Shown: positions 1 through 9,627, counted from the first letter of the stretch. The stretch is 64,000 nt of DNA from an uncultured Pseudomonadales bacterium (GCA_938091935.1 CALKNV010000001.1:62001-126000); one strand, 5' to 3'. A program made the numbers and translations. The notes: a model not told the origin generated them from the letters alone.

Positions 1-174
1 GGCTTCAGCATCCAGGAATTCGAGACTCGCACTGGCGTCACTTTTAGCCAGATAGGAAAGCGGGTAGAATATCTCGCCTCACAAGAGCTGCTAAATGTGA
101 ATAAAGGCAGAGTGCGCGCGACTGAGCACGGGTACCGCGTTCTCAATAGTTTGCTTGAGGAGTTTATCGAGTAA
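1..174 (+). CDS. hemW: HemW (radical SAM heme chaperone, HemN-like), C-terminal 57 residues
   Basis: The window opens inside this gene and frame 1 runs to TAA at 172-174. The visible part begins GFSIQEFETRTG and ends in RVRATEHGYRVLN followed by a short acidic tail. This is the typical HemN/HemW C-terminal domain (GF..FE.RTG, then a T..G...LN ending). HemW-family proteins are radical-SAM enzymes that handle heme. The catalytic CxxxCxxC part lies outside the window, so HemW is preferred over HemN only because HemW tails usually end this way. It is too short for the ORF track. Confidence 0.75.
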   Translation, partial: GFSIQEFETRTGVTFSQIGKRVEYLASQELLNVNKGRVRATEHGYRVLNSLLEEFIE

Positions 175-250
175 ACATCACATTATTTCTTCGCCCGATT
201 AGCGGCACTATTTCCAGCATCAACAGAATTAGCAACACCGGGAAGAGGCT

Positions 251-604
251 ATGGAAAAACTCTACAAAAGACGCTGCGAACCCTGCGGTTTGGGCGCGCC
301 CGTCGTCACTGAGCAAGAAGCCAACGACTTGTTAATCAGCGTGCCCGGATGGAAAAAAGAATTCCACGATGGCGTAGAAAAACTGGTTAGGGAGTTTTTC
401 TTTGTAGAGTTCGCCGATGCCTTTAATTTTACTTATAAGATAGCGAGCCTATCCGAACGCGAAGACCACCACCCCAGCATCATGACTGAATGGGGCAAGG
501 TAACTGTCTATTGGTGGACGCATCGAATTAACGGACTTCACGTAAACGATTTCATCATGGCAGCCAAAACTGACATGATAGCGAAGCTGTCCGCGCCATC
601 CTGA
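251..604 (+). CDS. phhB: 4a-hydroxytetrahydrobiopterin dehydratase (pterin-4-alpha-carbinolamine dehydratase)
   Basis: The 117-residue protein has the family core SEREDHHPSIMTEWGKVTVY, with the His-His-Pro active-site motif, followed by WWTHRINGLHVNDFIMA. The full length matches the single-domain family of about 100-120 residues. These enzymes dehydrate the carbinolamine formed by aromatic amino acid hydroxylases and so recycle tetrahydropterin. No phenylalanine hydroxylase gene lies beside it, so its in vivo substrate is not given by context. The ATG follows GGAAGAGGCT, a reasonable ribosome binding site. It may be co-transcribed with argE, 22 bases downstream. Confidence 0.9.
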   Translation: MEKLYKRRCEPCGLGAPVVTEQEANDLLISVPGWKKEFHDGVEKLVREFFFVEFADAFNFTYKIASLSEREDHHPSIMTEWGKVTVYWWTHRINGLHVNDFIMAAKTDMIAKLSAPS

Positions 605-626
605 TTCCAGCAGAGTAAAATTACCC

Positions 627-1781
627 ATGTCAAACCTCAGTTCCCGACTGCTGCAACGACTCGATGATGTAGTTCGAGTACCGAGCGTCAGCTCAACAGC
701 ACCTGAGCTGGACATGAGTAACCAGGGAATTATCGACTACCTGGCAGAGCAGTTTGCTAACCTGGGGTTCAGCTGTGAGATTGTACCGTGCAAACAGGCT
801 GGCAAGGTCAATCTCATTGCAAGCAGAGGTACCGGCCCAGGCGGTCTCGTTATGGCCGGGCATACTGATACTGTACCTTTCGATAAAGAACTCTGGTCAG
901 TCGATCCTTTCTGCCTGACCGAGAAAGATAATCGCCTATACGGTCTCGGCATTACCGACATGAAGGGCTTCTTTCCCGTTGTGATGAGCGCTATCGAAGC
1001 ACTGGATGCCAAGGCATTCAAACAGCCATTGATAATCCTGGCGACCGCAGATGAAGAAACTTCCATGGAAGGTGCCCGCACGATTGCCGAGTTGGGGCGG
1101 CCGCGAGCCAGGGCCGCGGTGATTGGCGAACCCACTGGGCTCAAACCTGTCATGGCACACAAAGGCATGATGATGGATGAAATTCGGCTGCTTGGTCAGA
1201 GCGGCCATTCATCCGATCCTAGGCTCGGCAATAATGCCATGGAGGCAATGCACGCCGTGATTTCTGATCTCATGCGCTACCGGGAGGAGCTCAAGTCACG
1301 CTATCAGAGCAGTCTGTTTGACATTCCCTATCCGACCTTGAATCTGGGCAGCATTCATGGTGGTGATAATCCAAACCGAATTTGCGGACACTGCAATCTG
1401 CAGTTCGATATGCGTCTCATGCCGGGTATGCACCTGGAAGAAGTCCGCGCTGATATTCGCAAGCGGGTACACACTATTGTCGATCCACTTGGTATCGAAT
1501 TCGAACATGCCGTGCTGTTTAATGGTGTGCCGGCTTTCTTTGCTGAAGAGAATAGCGAACTACTAGAGACCGCAGAGAGCCTCACTGGACATGCGGGCAT
1601 TAGCGTTGGCTTCGGCACCGAGGGGCCGTTTCTTCAGCAACTCGGCATGGACACCATTATTATGGGTCCCGGAAATATTGATCAGGCGCATCAACCTGAT
1701 GAATATGTTTCTATGGACATGCTCGAGCCGGCAATTGATGTCATGCAAAAACTCATCGTGAAATACTGCGAACCGAGCTGA
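627..1781 (+). CDS. argE: Acetylornithine deacetylase (M20 metallopeptidase family)
   Basis: The protein is 384 residues, the usual ArgE length. It shows the M20 zinc motifs in order: MAGHTDTVPF (first His/Asp), GLGITDMKGFF (bridging Asp), ATADEETSMEGA (catalytic Glu pair), IGEPTGLKPV and a C-terminal GPGNIDQAHQPDEYV with the last zinc-ligand His. ArgE removes acetyl from N-acetylornithine to give ornithine in arginine synthesis. It sits five bases upstream of argA on the same strand, so the acetyl cycle's first and fifth enzymes are likely co-transcribed. Succinyl-diaminopimelate desuccinylase (DapE) is the main alternative, but context and motifs favour ArgE. Confidence 0.93.
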   Translation: MSNLSSRLLQRLDDVVRVPSVSSTAPELDMSNQGIIDYLAEQFANLGFSCEIVPCKQAGKVNLIASRGTGPGGLVMAGHTDTVPFDKELWSVDPFCLTEKDNRLYGLGITDMKGFFPVVMSAIEALDAKAFKQPLIILATADEETSMEGARTIAELGRPRARAAVIGEPTGLKPVMAHKGMMMDEIRLLGQSGHSSDPRLGNNAMEAMHAVISDLMRYREELKSRYQSSLFDIPYPTLNLGSIHGGDNPNRICGHCNLQFDMRLMPGMHLEEVRADIRKRVHTIVDPLGIEFEHAVLFNGVPAFFAEENSELLETAESLTGHAGISVGFGTEGPFLQQLGMDTIIMGPGNIDQAHQPDEYVSMDMLEPAIDVMQKLIVKYCEPS

Positions 1782-1786
1782 ACCCC

Positions 1787-3115
1787 ATGTTAGAAGACCA
1801 AGAACTCATCCAATGGTTTAGGGCGTCGACGGCCTATATCAATGCCCACCGGGGCAAAGTCTTTGTCGTTTACTTGGGCGGCGGGGCCCTGGCCTGTCCC
1901 AATTTTGCCAATATCGTGCACGACCTCGCCCTGTTGCATAGCCTGGACGTAAAGCTGGTCCTGGTTCATGGCGCGCGGCCCCAGATTAGCGCAGCACTTG
2001 CTGCCGAGGGCATTGAAAGCAGCTATCAAGGTGCGCTGCGGGTGACTGAAGCCAGCCACATGGAGACTATAAAGCGCGCGGTGGGTAGCCTTGGCCTTGA
2101 TCTGCAGGCCCATTTTTCGATGGGGCTGAGCAGCTCACCTATGCATGGAGCGAATATCAATGTCAGTCAGGGCAATTTCGTTACTGCCCAGCCGATCGGG
2201 GTAATCGATGGGGTCGATTTTCACTACAGCGGCAAGGTGAGAAGGGTTGATACCGAGGCGATAAAGCACTTGCTGGCGGGCCAGCAAATCGTGCTGGTAT
2301 CGAACCTTGGATATTCAGTCACAGGGGAGGTCTTCAATCTCGCCGCGGAGGAAGTCGCAACGGAATTAGCGATTGCGCTAAACGCCGAGAAATTCATTCA
2401 ATTTATGCCAACTCCAGGCATTGTTGACGACACACAGCAATTGATCACAGCGCTCAACGCCAGCAGTGCGCGCAAACATCTTGCCGGTCTTTCACGGTCA
2501 TTAGACGAAGAGTCTGTCGCTCAGGCCAACTCACTGAAGGCCGCGCTGCGAGCGTATGAGCAAGGCATTCATCGCTGTCACTTCATCAGCTATAAAGAGA
2601 ACGGTGCCCTGCTACAAGAATTATTTACTCGTGCCGGCCACGGCAGTCTTCTGAGCAGAGACAGCCTTGATGAATTAAGGCCAGCAACGATTGAGGATGT
2701 TGGCGGCATTCTCAATCTGATACAACCATTGGAACAAGCGGGTACCCTGGTGGCACGTTCGCGAGAGCTATTGGAAACAGAAATCGAGAACTTCATCGTA
2801 ATCGAACTGGAAGAAACCATCATCGGTTGTGCAGCCTTGTACCCGCTGAGTGGCGACGCTGCCGAAATCGCCTGTATCGCGATTCATACTGACTATCAAA
2901 AAAGTACCTTAGGCGAGCGCCTGCTGCTCGCGCTTGAGAAACAGGCGCGCCAAATAGGAGTGGCAACGGTTTATGCGCTGACTACAGTAGCTTCCCACTT
3001 TTTCATGGAGCGGGGTTTCACAGAAATTTCAGTCAACGAATTGCCGCAGTCGCGACAGGAACTGTACAACTACCAGCGTAAATCAAAAGTGTTCACGAAA
3101 ACTCTCGGCAACTAG
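1787..3115 (+). CDS. argA: N-acetylglutamate synthase (amino-acid N-acetyltransferase)
   Basis: The 442 residues match classical ArgA. The N-terminal two thirds form an amino-acid-kinase fold (VVYLGGGALACPNFANIV, LVLVHGARPQI near residue 60, VLVSNLGYSVTGEVFNL). The last 150 residues form a GNAT acetyltransferase (LRPATIEDVGGILNLI, CIAIHTDYQKSTLGERLL, ERGFTEISV). It makes N-acetylglutamate, the committed step of arginine synthesis, and this class is feedback-inhibited by arginine. Its stop overlaps the convergent folA stop by four bases, so transcripts from both strands must end inside coding DNA. Confidence 0.95.
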   Translation: MLEDQELIQWFRASTAYINAHRGKVFVVYLGGGALACPNFANIVHDLALLHSLDVKLVLVHGARPQISAALAAEGIESSYQGALRVTEASHMETIKRAVGSLGLDLQAHFSMGLSSSPMHGANINVSQGNFVTAQPIGVIDGVDFHYSGKVRRVDTEAIKHLLAGQQIVLVSNLGYSVTGEVFNLAAEEVATELAIALNAEKFIQFMPTPGIVDDTQQLITALNASSARKHLAGLSRSLDEESVAQANSLKAALRAYEQGIHRCHFISYKENGALLQELFTRAGHGSLLSRDSLDELRPATIEDVGGILNLIQPLEQAGTLVARSRELLETEIENFIVIELEETIIGCAALYPLSGDAAEIACIAIHTDYQKSTLGERLLLALEKQARQIGVATVYALTTVASHFFMERGFTEISVNELPQSRQELYNYQRKSKVFTKTLGN

Positions 3116-3618
3116 GAGCGCTTTTCCAGAATACATATACTGTAGTCGAAGGGATTGGCTTCGTTACGCTGGAAATCATCACGCGATACCTCTCTCCATT
3201 CAGACTCGTCGAAACCCGAAAGCACCGTATCGCCCTCGACCTCTGCATGAACGCGCGTAAGATGAAAACGATCAGCGATTGGCATGGCCGTGGCGTAAAG
3301 CGCAGCGCCTCCGATTACGAACGCCTCTTCAGTTCCATCAATTACCGCTATTGATTCCGCCAGCCTCAGGGCGTCTTGCATGGAATACACGACCTTTGCA
3401 CCTTCAGCGACGTAATCAGCATCCCTGGTAACGACTATGCTAGTGCGTCCGGGCAAAGGTCGACCAATAGACTCCCAGGTTTTCCTGCCCATGATTATGG
3501 AATGGCCCATGGTTGTGGCCTTGAAGTATCTCAGGTCTTCCGGCAAGTGCCAGGGCAGACCATTATTGCGCCCAATAATGCCATTACTAGCCATTGCGCA
3601 GATCAGGGAAAGTTTCAT
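3112..3618 (-). CDS. folA: Dihydrofolate reductase
   Basis: The 168-residue protein starts MKLSLICAMASNGIIGRNNGLPWHLPEDL, with the substrate-binding Trp-Asn/Gly loop and the catalytic acidic residue in LPEDLRYFK. MGRKTWESIGRPLPGR and FVIGGAALYATAMPIADR (NADPH-binding GG) follow. It reduces dihydrofolate to tetrahydrofolate and so regenerates the cofactor oxidised by ThyA, which is encoded 41 bases upstream on the same strand. The lgt-thyA-folA order gives a likely operon. No unusual resistance-type substitution is obvious. Confidence 0.95.
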   Translation of the reverse strand: MKLSLICAMASNGIIGRNNGLPWHLPEDLRYFKATTMGHSIIMGRKTWESIGRPLPGRTSIVVTRDADYVAEGAKVVYSMQDALRLAESIAVIDGTEEAFVIGGAALYATAMPIADRFHLTRVHAEVEGDTVLSGFDESEWREVSRDDFQRNEANPFDYSICILEKRS

Positions 3619-3659
3619 GCTGAGGATTTAATTCTGAATGTTAAACGGAAACCCGATTG

Positions 3660-4511
3660 CTAAACTGAAAACGGATAGGCAATTGGGTCATGGTGTTGAT
3701 AGCCAACTACTTCAAAGTCATCCAGCGTCACCCAGGTTTCGATGTCCTCGAGCGTCTTAATGTCGGGATTGATTTTGAGTTCCGGCGGATCAAAAGGATC
3801 GCGTTTCAACTGAACCGAGCGCATCAGCTCCAGCTGGTCCTCGTAGATATGGGCATTAACAATCTTGTGGTAAGCCATGCCGGGGGTTTTGCCGGTAATC
3901 TGGGCCATCAGGGCCAACAAAGTAAACACCTGAATCTGATTGAAATTAAGCCCCAGTGGGACATCGCAGGAGCGCTGGTAGCTGGTCAAGTAGAGTGTGT
4001 CTGCCAACAGCGAAAAATTGTGTGTATGCATGCAAGGCCTTAAACAGCCTACATCAAATTCACCGGGATTATAGAAAGTGAGTATTTCACCCCTGTCATC
4101 CAATCCCTTGTTCAGATTATCGACAATCTTGCGCAGCTGATCTACTGTGTCGCCATTAGGCTTGCGCCAGTTCCTGCCCTGCACGCCATAAACCCGGCCC
4201 ATGTCATCCTCACCCTTGCGGACTGGGTTGTTGAGCCAGGCTTCATTCAGGTTGGCATTGGCATCCCAGGATTTCGTGCCCAGTTTTCGAAAATCAGCCG
4301 CGTTATCATAGCCACGAATATACCCAAGCAACTCTGCGATAGCCGCTTTCCAGTAACTCTTTCGAGTGGTGATGATGGGAAACTTGTTGGCTGCGACGTT
4401 GTAACTCAAGTCCGCATTGATCACTGTCAGGCACTTCTTACCCGTGCGCTGATTTTCAATCCACACGCCTTCATCGATTATGCGTTGGCAAAGTTCCAGA
4501 TACTGGTGCAT
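3660..4511 (-). CDS. thyA: Thymidylate synthase
   Basis: The 283-residue protein has the ThyA hallmarks: [11 protein letters not shown]-like [17 protein letters not shown], the catalytic cysteine in [15 protein letters not shown], the substrate-binding [15 protein letters not shown] and the C-terminal [11 protein letters not shown]. It is slightly longer than the 264-residue E. coli enzyme. It methylates dUMP using methylene-tetrahydrofolate and leaves dihydrofolate for FolA. It starts 19 bases after lgt stops, and its ribosome binding site lies in a palindromic AGGAGCTCCT. The thyA-lgt pairing is widespread in Proteobacteria. Confidence 0.96.
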   Translation of the reverse strand: MHQYLELCQRIIDEGVWIENQRTGKKCLTVINADLSYNVAANKFPIITTRKSYWKAAIAELLGYIRGYDNAADFRKLGTKSWDANANLNEAWLNNPVRKGEDDMGRVYGVQGRNWRKPNGDTVDQLRKIVDNLNKGLDDRGEILTFYNPGEFDVGCLRPCMHTHNFSLLADTLYLTSYQRSCDVPLGLNFNQIQVFTLLALMAQITGKTPGMAYHKIVNAHIYEDQLELMRSVQLKRDPFDPPELKINPDIKTLEDIETWVTLDDFEVVGYQHHDPIAYPFSV

Positions 4512-4530
4512 GGTCAGGAGCTCCTAATGA

Positions 4531-5328
4531 CTAGTTCGTTGCCTGCGTTTTAGAGCGGCCGTAGGCCAGAAACAGAAACAGCAGCCCCCCGCCGATAAGC
4601 GGCAAGGATAATATCTGTCCCATTGTGAGCCAGTCGAAAGCGAGATAGCCAAGATGGGAATCAGGCTCACGAAAGAACTCAATAAAGAATCTGAAGCAGC
4701 CATAGCCCAGCGCAAATACACCGGCTACGGCGAATTTAGGCCGAGGCTTGGCAGAAAAGAACCAGACGATCACAAACAGCGCGGCACCTTCAAGGGCAAA
4801 CTCATAAAGCTGTGAAGGGTGCCTGGCCAGCTGATCGACATGAGGAAACACCATGCCCCAGGCAACTTCAGTGGGCTTTCCCCATAACTCACCACCAATG
4901 AAATTCCCGATGCGGCCGGCTCCCAAGCCAAATGGCACGAACGGGGCGATAAAATCGATGGTGGTCCAGTAATCCTTTTTGATATGACGGGTGTAGAGGA
5001 ACAGGGCGAAGAGCACACCCAGGAATCCGCCGTGGAATGACATGCCTCCTTCCCAAACCCGGAATAACCAGATCGGGTCTTCAATGAAGCGCCCGAAATT
5101 GTAAAACAGAACCGAACCTACACGGCCCCCAATCACGGCCCCCAGGGCCCCATAAAAAACCAGATCTGAAATTTGTTCCGCCGTCCACTGGTCAGCTGAT
5201 TGACGCGCACGGTAACTGGCAAGGAACCACGCCCCGCCAAAGGCGACGATATACATGATGCCATACCAGTGAATACTGAGAGGACCCAGTGAAATGGCTA
5301 CAGGATCGAATTGGGGATAGGTAAGCAT
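4531..5328 (-). CDS. lgt: Prolipoprotein diacylglyceryl transferase
   Basis: The 265-residue polytopic membrane protein has the Lgt signature [20 protein letters not shown], the conserved [11 protein letters not shown] in the first helix and [13 protein letters not shown]. Lgt transfers diacylglycerol from phosphatidylglycerol to the lipobox cysteine of prolipoproteins in the inner membrane. Several predicted lipoproteins in this window (6362, 61221, 62775) are candidate substrates. It is first in the lgt-thyA-folA block and is divergent from the NRDE gene at 5443. Confidence 0.96.
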   Translation of the reverse strand: MLTYPQFDPVAISLGPLSIHWYGIMYIVAFGGAWFLASYRARQSADQWTAEQISDLVFYGALGAVIGGRVGSVLFYNFGRFIEDPIWLFRVWEGGMSFHGGFLGVLFALFLYTRHIKKDYWTTIDFIAPFVPFGLGAGRIGNFIGGELWGKPTEVAWGMVFPHVDQLARHPSQLYEFALEGAALFVIVWFFSAKPRPKFAVAGVFALGYGCFRFFIEFFREPDSHLGYLAFDWLTMGQILSLPLIGGGLLFLFLAYGRSKTQATN

Positions 5329-5442
5329 CTAAGGTGCAGGCAACCTGAGAATAGACAAGCAATAACACAAGTATACCAAGATTGTTTCAATCAACGGGCT
5401 TTTGAGGATAAGATTTCCTGATTCAAGGATGGCTCTCAACAC

Positions 5443-6237
5443 ATGTGTCTCATTATTTTTGCCCATAGGGCTGATCCAGCTTATCCGCTTGTCTTGGCGG
5501 CCAATCGGGATGAGCTTTTTGGGCGCGCGACTGCTCATGCGCAGTTTTGGCAGCCAGACTATCCGCACATTCTGGCCGGCAGAGACCTGGTGGCTGGCGG
5601 TACCTGGTTAGGCATTAGCCGCACTGGCCGTTTTGCCGCTGTGACAAATATTCGCGACCCTTCCCAGCCAGAGCGAAAAGCCCGCTCCCGTGGCGAGCTA
5701 ACCCTGAATTTCCTTAACAGTAAGGAATCTGCTCAACAATACTGCGAAGGACTGCGAGAACACTTCGATGAGTTCGCAGGATTCAACCTGCTGGTGAGTG
5801 ATGGGGAAACCCTTTGCTACGTCAATAATTTCGAAAACCTGGTTGAAGAGCTGAGGCCAGGAGTCTACGGTCTCTCCAACGGTCTTCTGAACAGCCCCTG
5901 GCCGAAGGTCGAGCGTGGCAGGGAATGTCTGCAGCAACTCATTCAGGCCGTTTCGCCTCTTCCCACAGACTCGCTTATCAACATGATGAGAGACCGCCAG
6001 CGGGCTCAGGACTCAAATCTGCCCGCCACCGGAATCCCGCTGCAACTGGAGCGCGAGCTTTCCGCAACCTTTATTTCTAACGAGAGACGGGAGTACGGTA
6101 CGCGCTGTTCCACCGCGTTGCTTATGCAAGCCGGAGGGTTGTTCCAGTTCAGTGAGCAGAGCTATGACGACGAGGGGCAGCCTACGTCAGCCCATTTCTA
6201 TGAGTTTGCGCAGGCGGAGCCCATCTATAACACTTAG
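5443..6237 (+). CDS. NRDE/TANGO2 family protein
   Basis: The 264-residue protein begins MCLIIFAHRADPAYPLVLAANRDELF, which carries the NRDE motif and the Cys-2 residue typical of this Ntn-hydrolase-like family. GGTWLGISRTGRFAAVTN, GELTLNFL and GFNLLVSDG follow, as in TANGO2 homologues. The family has been linked to heme trafficking and Golgi organisation in eukaryotes, but its bacterial function is not established. The gene stands alone, divergent from lgt. Confidence 0.85.
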   Translation: MCLIIFAHRADPAYPLVLAANRDELFGRATAHAQFWQPDYPHILAGRDLVAGGTWLGISRTGRFAAVTNIRDPSQPERKARSRGELTLNFLNSKESAQQYCEGLREHFDEFAGFNLLVSDGETLCYVNNFENLVEELRPGVYGLSNGLLNSPWPKVERGRECLQQLIQAVSPLPTDSLINMMRDRQRAQDSNLPATGIPLQLERELSATFISNERREYGTRCSTALLMQAGGLFQFSEQSYDDEGQPTSAHFYEFAQAEPIYNT

Positions 6238-6361
6238 TATCAGATAACCATGCTTGCTTTTTCGTCTGGGCATCCCACTTTTGTCATAAATCAATCACTT
6301 GTCCCACACTGATGTTAGGATATTTGAATTGCCAGATATCTTGTAATGTTCAGGAGTAATT

Positions 6362-6892
6362 ATGAAAACAATCCGTTTCGCACTTGCCATAGTTTGCAGC
6401 GCACTGCTCGCTTCATGCGCGCAGTACAGCACACAGATCGGCTCTAATCTGACGGTCTGCTGTCCTGGTAACTACGGTGAATATCAGGAGTACAGCGTGC
6501 GGACTGTGGATATGCCAGTCTTTCTTCAAGAATATGTGACTGCTGAATTTGACGCCGCATTTGCGGAGAAAGGGCTCACTCGCAATGATCGCATGAACGA
6601 CCTACAGATATTGTTACGCTACAATCATATCAACCTCTCCAGCGCACAGGAGTCCATAGACCCCTTTGTACGTGTTGAGGCAATGAATGTTGAGCTCAAC
6701 TATGTCGCAGCAATCGACATAGAAATCAGAGAAACTGCAACGGACGATATTGTATGGGCTGGCACCATTAGCCGCATACATCAGGTGGTGCCTGGAGAGT
6801 ACATGCATGAGGATCGCGCCCGTCCAGCATTTCGACAAGCATTCAGGGCATTGCTATCAAGCTATCCGCCGCTAAACGCTGACCCGTCTTAA
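6362..6892 (+). CDS. Putative outer-membrane-type lipoprotein, unknown function
   Basis: The 176-residue protein has a signal peptide ending in a lipobox (ALLASC, Cys about residue 19), so it should be lipidated. The rest looks like a small DUF4136/DUF4410-style lipoprotein: an N-terminal strand region, FLQEYVTAEFDAAFAEKGL, then NDLQILLRYN, IDIEIRETATDDIVWAGTI and a C-terminal helix. I do not recognise a specific function. A good ribosome binding site (CAGGAGTAATT) precedes the ATG. The EncFtn pseudogene follows after 20 bases and may share the transcript. Confidence 0.7.
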   Translation: MKTIRFALAIVCSALLASCAQYSTQIGSNLTVCCPGNYGEYQEYSVRTVDMPVFLQEYVTAEFDAAFAEKGLTRNDRMNDLQILLRYNHINLSSAQESIDPFVRVEAMNVELNYVAAIDIEIRETATDDIVWAGTISRIHQVVPGEYMHEDRARPAFRQAFRALLSSYPPLNADPS

Positions 6893-6912
6893 ACCAAATA
6901 AGGAGAACGTGC

Positions 6913-7200
6913 ATGGCTAATGAAGGCTACCATGAACCCATCGCAGAGCTTTCCGATGCAACCCGCGATATGCACCGCGGAATCACGTCCTTAATGGAAG
7001 AGTTGGAAGCAGTTGACTGGCACAACCAGCGCGTCGATGCCTGCAAGGATGAATAATTAAAACGGATTCTTGCACACAATCGGGACGAGGAAAAAGAACA
7101 TGCAGCCATGGTGCTGGAATGGATCCGGCGTCGCGACCCTGCCATGGATAAAGAACTGAAAGACTTTCTTTTTACCGACAAGCCGATTGCACACGGCTGA
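6913..7200 (+). pseudogene. Encapsulated ferritin-like protein (EncFtn) interrupted by an in-frame TAA
   Basis: Reading from the ATG at 6913 (ribosome binding site AAGGAGAACG) gives MANEGYHEPIAELSD, then LMEELEAVDWHNQRVDACKDE, a TAA at 7054-7056, and in the same frame LKRILAHNRDEEKEHAAMVL and EWIRRRDPAMDKELKDFLF to TGA. These are hallmark sequences of the EncFtn family, whose iron sites use MEELEAVDW and HNRDEEKEH. The stop sits where homologues have Glu or Asp-Glu, so one G-to-T change (GAA to TAA) would explain it. There is no C-terminal encapsulin-targeting extension and no encapsulin gene nearby. The His after Trp replaces the Tyr I recall in Rhodospirillum EncFtn. It could be a recent pseudogene or a sequencing error. 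It ends five bases from the convergent ptsP. Confidence 0.85.
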
Positions 7201-7205
7201 ACCAG

Positions 7206-9479
7206 CTAGTTGGTGCGGGATGAGCGCAGCAGTCGGTCTACACCCGCGTTGTATAAAGTCAGGTCGACTGCACTCCGGATCATCTGGGCATCATCCATCT
7301 GCATAACTTGATCGAGAAGGTCCTGCGCAGCATCCAGGCTGACGCTGCGAATGACGGACTTTACTTTCAGCAGCGTGGCGGCGTTCATCGACAACACATC
7401 GAAACCCATGGCAACCAGCAACACAGCTGCGCCCGGATCACCGGCCATCTCTCCGCAGATACTCACCTGCTTACCCACCTTCTGGGCCTCGCTGACAACG
7501 TGATAAAGCGCATGCAAGACTGCTGGATGAAATGCGCTATAAAGATTCGCGACGCGCGGATTGTTCCTGTCAACCGCCAGTAAATACTGGGTCAGGTCAT
7601 TACTTCCCACCGAGACGAAATCCACCATCGAAGCCAGGGCTCTGGCCTGATATACCGCGGCGGGCAATTCGATCATCACCCCCACTGGCGGGAATTTTAC
7701 CTCCAGACCTTCCTGAATGAGTTCGCGATGAGATTTCTTGATTAACTGCATCGAGGAATTCACTTCATTTACATTGCTAATCATCGGCAACATGATCTGC
7801 AGGTTTTCCAGACCGATGCTGGCACGCATCATGGCCCGAATCTGGGCGGTGAAAATTTCCGGATGGTCGAGTGTGACCCTGATCCCTCGCCATCCGAGGA
7901 AGGGATTCTCTTCTTCAATAGGAAAATACGAAAGTGCCTTGTCACCACCGATGTCGAGCGTACGCATGGTTACCGGCATCGGCGCAAATGCAGCTAGCTG
8001 CTCACGATAGATATCAGTCTGTTCCTGTTCACTGGGAAAGCGCTCACTCAGAAGAAACGGTACTTCGGTTCGAAACAGGCCTACACCTTCAGCGCCCTGA
8101 TCAAGAGAGTGAGCGACATCTGCTATCAAGCCAGTATTTACCCAAAGGTGTACGCGATGGTTATCGGCAGTTGTGCAAGGCAAGTCCTTCAGTTCTTCAA
8201 GGTCAGCAATCAGCTCTGCCTGTTCCTTGATCGTATTCTCATAGCGAGTGCGTACGGTATCGGAAGGGTTACCGATGATCTCGCCTTTGTAGCCGTCCAG
8301 GATGACTTCTCTGCCATCTAACTGCTTGATGGGTAAATCAACCACACCCATAACCGTTGGAATGCCCATAGTGCGAGCCAGGATTGCTACATGTGAGTTT
8401 CCTGACCCCTTTACGGATACGATACCTTTGAGCTTGCTTTTTGGCACTTCGGCCAACATGGCCGGTGTTACTTCTTCGCCGACGAGGATAGTGTCTTCGT
8501 AGTACTCGGTTTCTACCTGCTCTCCCTGCTGCAAGTAAAACAAGACGCGGCTGCATAAGTCCTTAATGTCGACCGCTCGCTCGCGCAAATACTCATCAGA
8601 CATCATCTCGAAAGTACGCACGTGCTCACGGGCAACCTCGGCCAGGGCACCCTGTGCCCAATAGCCACCCCTGATTCTTTCAACCACTTCATTACCCAGG
8701 GCATCGTCATCAAGCATATGCAGGTAGACATCAAAGAGTTGCCGTTCTTCTTCTGCAACTCGACCGGCCAGACGCTCATGCATATTGCGCATGTCGTCTC
8801 GAACCTTATTCAAGGAACTTTTAAAATAGCCAATCTCCTGTTCAATATCTCGGGCACGGCGCACTGGGACCTGGTAAAGATTTGCCTTGGGGAAGACCAC
8901 AACGATCTTGCCAATGGCTACACCCGAGGCGCCGGATACACCGCCGAATACAGTATCTGAGATTTTGTGACCTGAAGGGCTGACACCCTCTATTGCGCCA
9001 GTCGCCTCAGCCGAGGCAATTACACCGGCCAATTGTGCTGACAAGGTGATCAGAAATGCTTCTTCACCTTCATCGAAGCCACGCAGTTGTGTATGCTGAA
9101 CGACTACCACACCAAGCACGTTGCGATGGTGAATGATCGGAACGCCGAGAAAGGAATGAAAGCTTTCCTCGCCAGTTTCCTGAATATAGTGATAGCTTGG
9201 ATGGGTTGAGGCGTCCCGTAAGTTGATCGGTTCAGCATGCTTGGCGACCAGACCAACCAGCCCTTCTCCTACGGCAAGACTGACGTGCCCAACTGCTTCC
9301 TTATTCAGTCCCTCAGACGCCATCAGGACATGAGCATTGAGATCGGTGTCATAAAGGAAAATTGAGCATACCTCGGTAGCGAGTGATTCCCTTACGCGAT
9401 GCACAATGATATCCAGCGCAGACTGTAAGTCTTGCGCAGCATTCACTTCCTGCACTATTCCGCGTAGTTGCTCGAGCAT
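7206..9479 (-). CDS. ptsP: Phosphoenolpyruvate-protein phosphotransferase PtsP (enzyme I-Ntr)
   Basis: The 757-residue protein has an N-terminal GAF domain (about residues 15-155, with LATEVCSIFLYDTD and GEGLVGLVA), then the enzyme I fold. The phosphorylated His lies in VKGSGNSHVAILARTMGIPT, and the PEP-binding barrel carries GLFRTEVPFLL and SVGSNDLTQYLLAVDRNN near the C-terminus. The GAF domain separates PtsP from sugar enzyme I. It feeds phosphate to NPr and PtsN and responds to nitrogen status. ptsN and ptsO are not in the window. rppH lies 148 bases downstream in sequence, which is upstream in transcription, as in Pseudomonas. Confidence 0.95.
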   Translation of the reverse strand: MLEQLRGIVQEVNAAQDLQSALDIIVHRVRESLATEVCSIFLYDTDLNAHVLMASEGLNKEAVGHVSLAVGEGLVGLVAKHAEPINLRDASTHPSYHYIQETGEESFHSFLGVPIIHHRNVLGVVVVQHTQLRGFDEGEEAFLITLSAQLAGVIASAEATGAIEGVSPSGHKISDTVFGGVSGASGVAIGKIVVVFPKANLYQVPVRRARDIEQEIGYFKSSLNKVRDDMRNMHERLAGRVAEEERQLFDVYLHMLDDDALGNEVVERIRGGYWAQGALAEVAREHVRTFEMMSDEYLRERAVDIKDLCSRVLFYLQQGEQVETEYYEDTILVGEEVTPAMLAEVPKSKLKGIVSVKGSGNSHVAILARTMGIPTVMGVVDLPIKQLDGREVILDGYKGEIIGNPSDTVRTRYENTIKEQAELIADLEELKDLPCTTADNHRVHLWVNTGLIADVAHSLDQGAEGVGLFRTEVPFLLSERFPSEQEQTDIYREQLAAFAPMPVTMRTLDIGGDKALSYFPIEEENPFLGWRGIRVTLDHPEIFTAQIRAMMRASIGLENLQIMLPMISNVNEVNSSMQLIKKSHRELIQEGLEVKFPPVGVMIELPAAVYQARALASMVDFVSVGSNDLTQYLLAVDRNNPRVANLYSAFHPAVLHALYHVVSEAQKVGKQVSICGEMAGDPGAAVLLVAMGFDVLSMNAATLLKVKSVIRSVSLDAAQDLLDQVMQMDDAQMIRSAVDLTLYNAGVDRLLRSSRTN

Positions 9480-9627
9480 ACCCTGATAGATTCCATGATC
9501 CGTTCAACCAGAAACAATTCTGCATTTGATATCAGCGCTAATCGTTGCGCGTAAATACACAAACTTAAATTTCGGGGTTGAATGGCCCGGCCTGAGTCCG
9601 GTGTTATTCTTGCTGCTTCTGTTGCTT

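Noticed and set aside
449-715. Antisense ORFs over argE, lhr, gcvP and similar genes
   Set aside because: These are shadow ORFs with low-complexity or Ser/Arg-rich composition over genes with clear motifs.
6913-7200. Reading the EncFtn TAA as a recoded sense codon
   Set aside because: TAA is not used for Sec or Pyl in known recoding, and no hairpin or other signal follows it. A one-base nonsense change is simpler.
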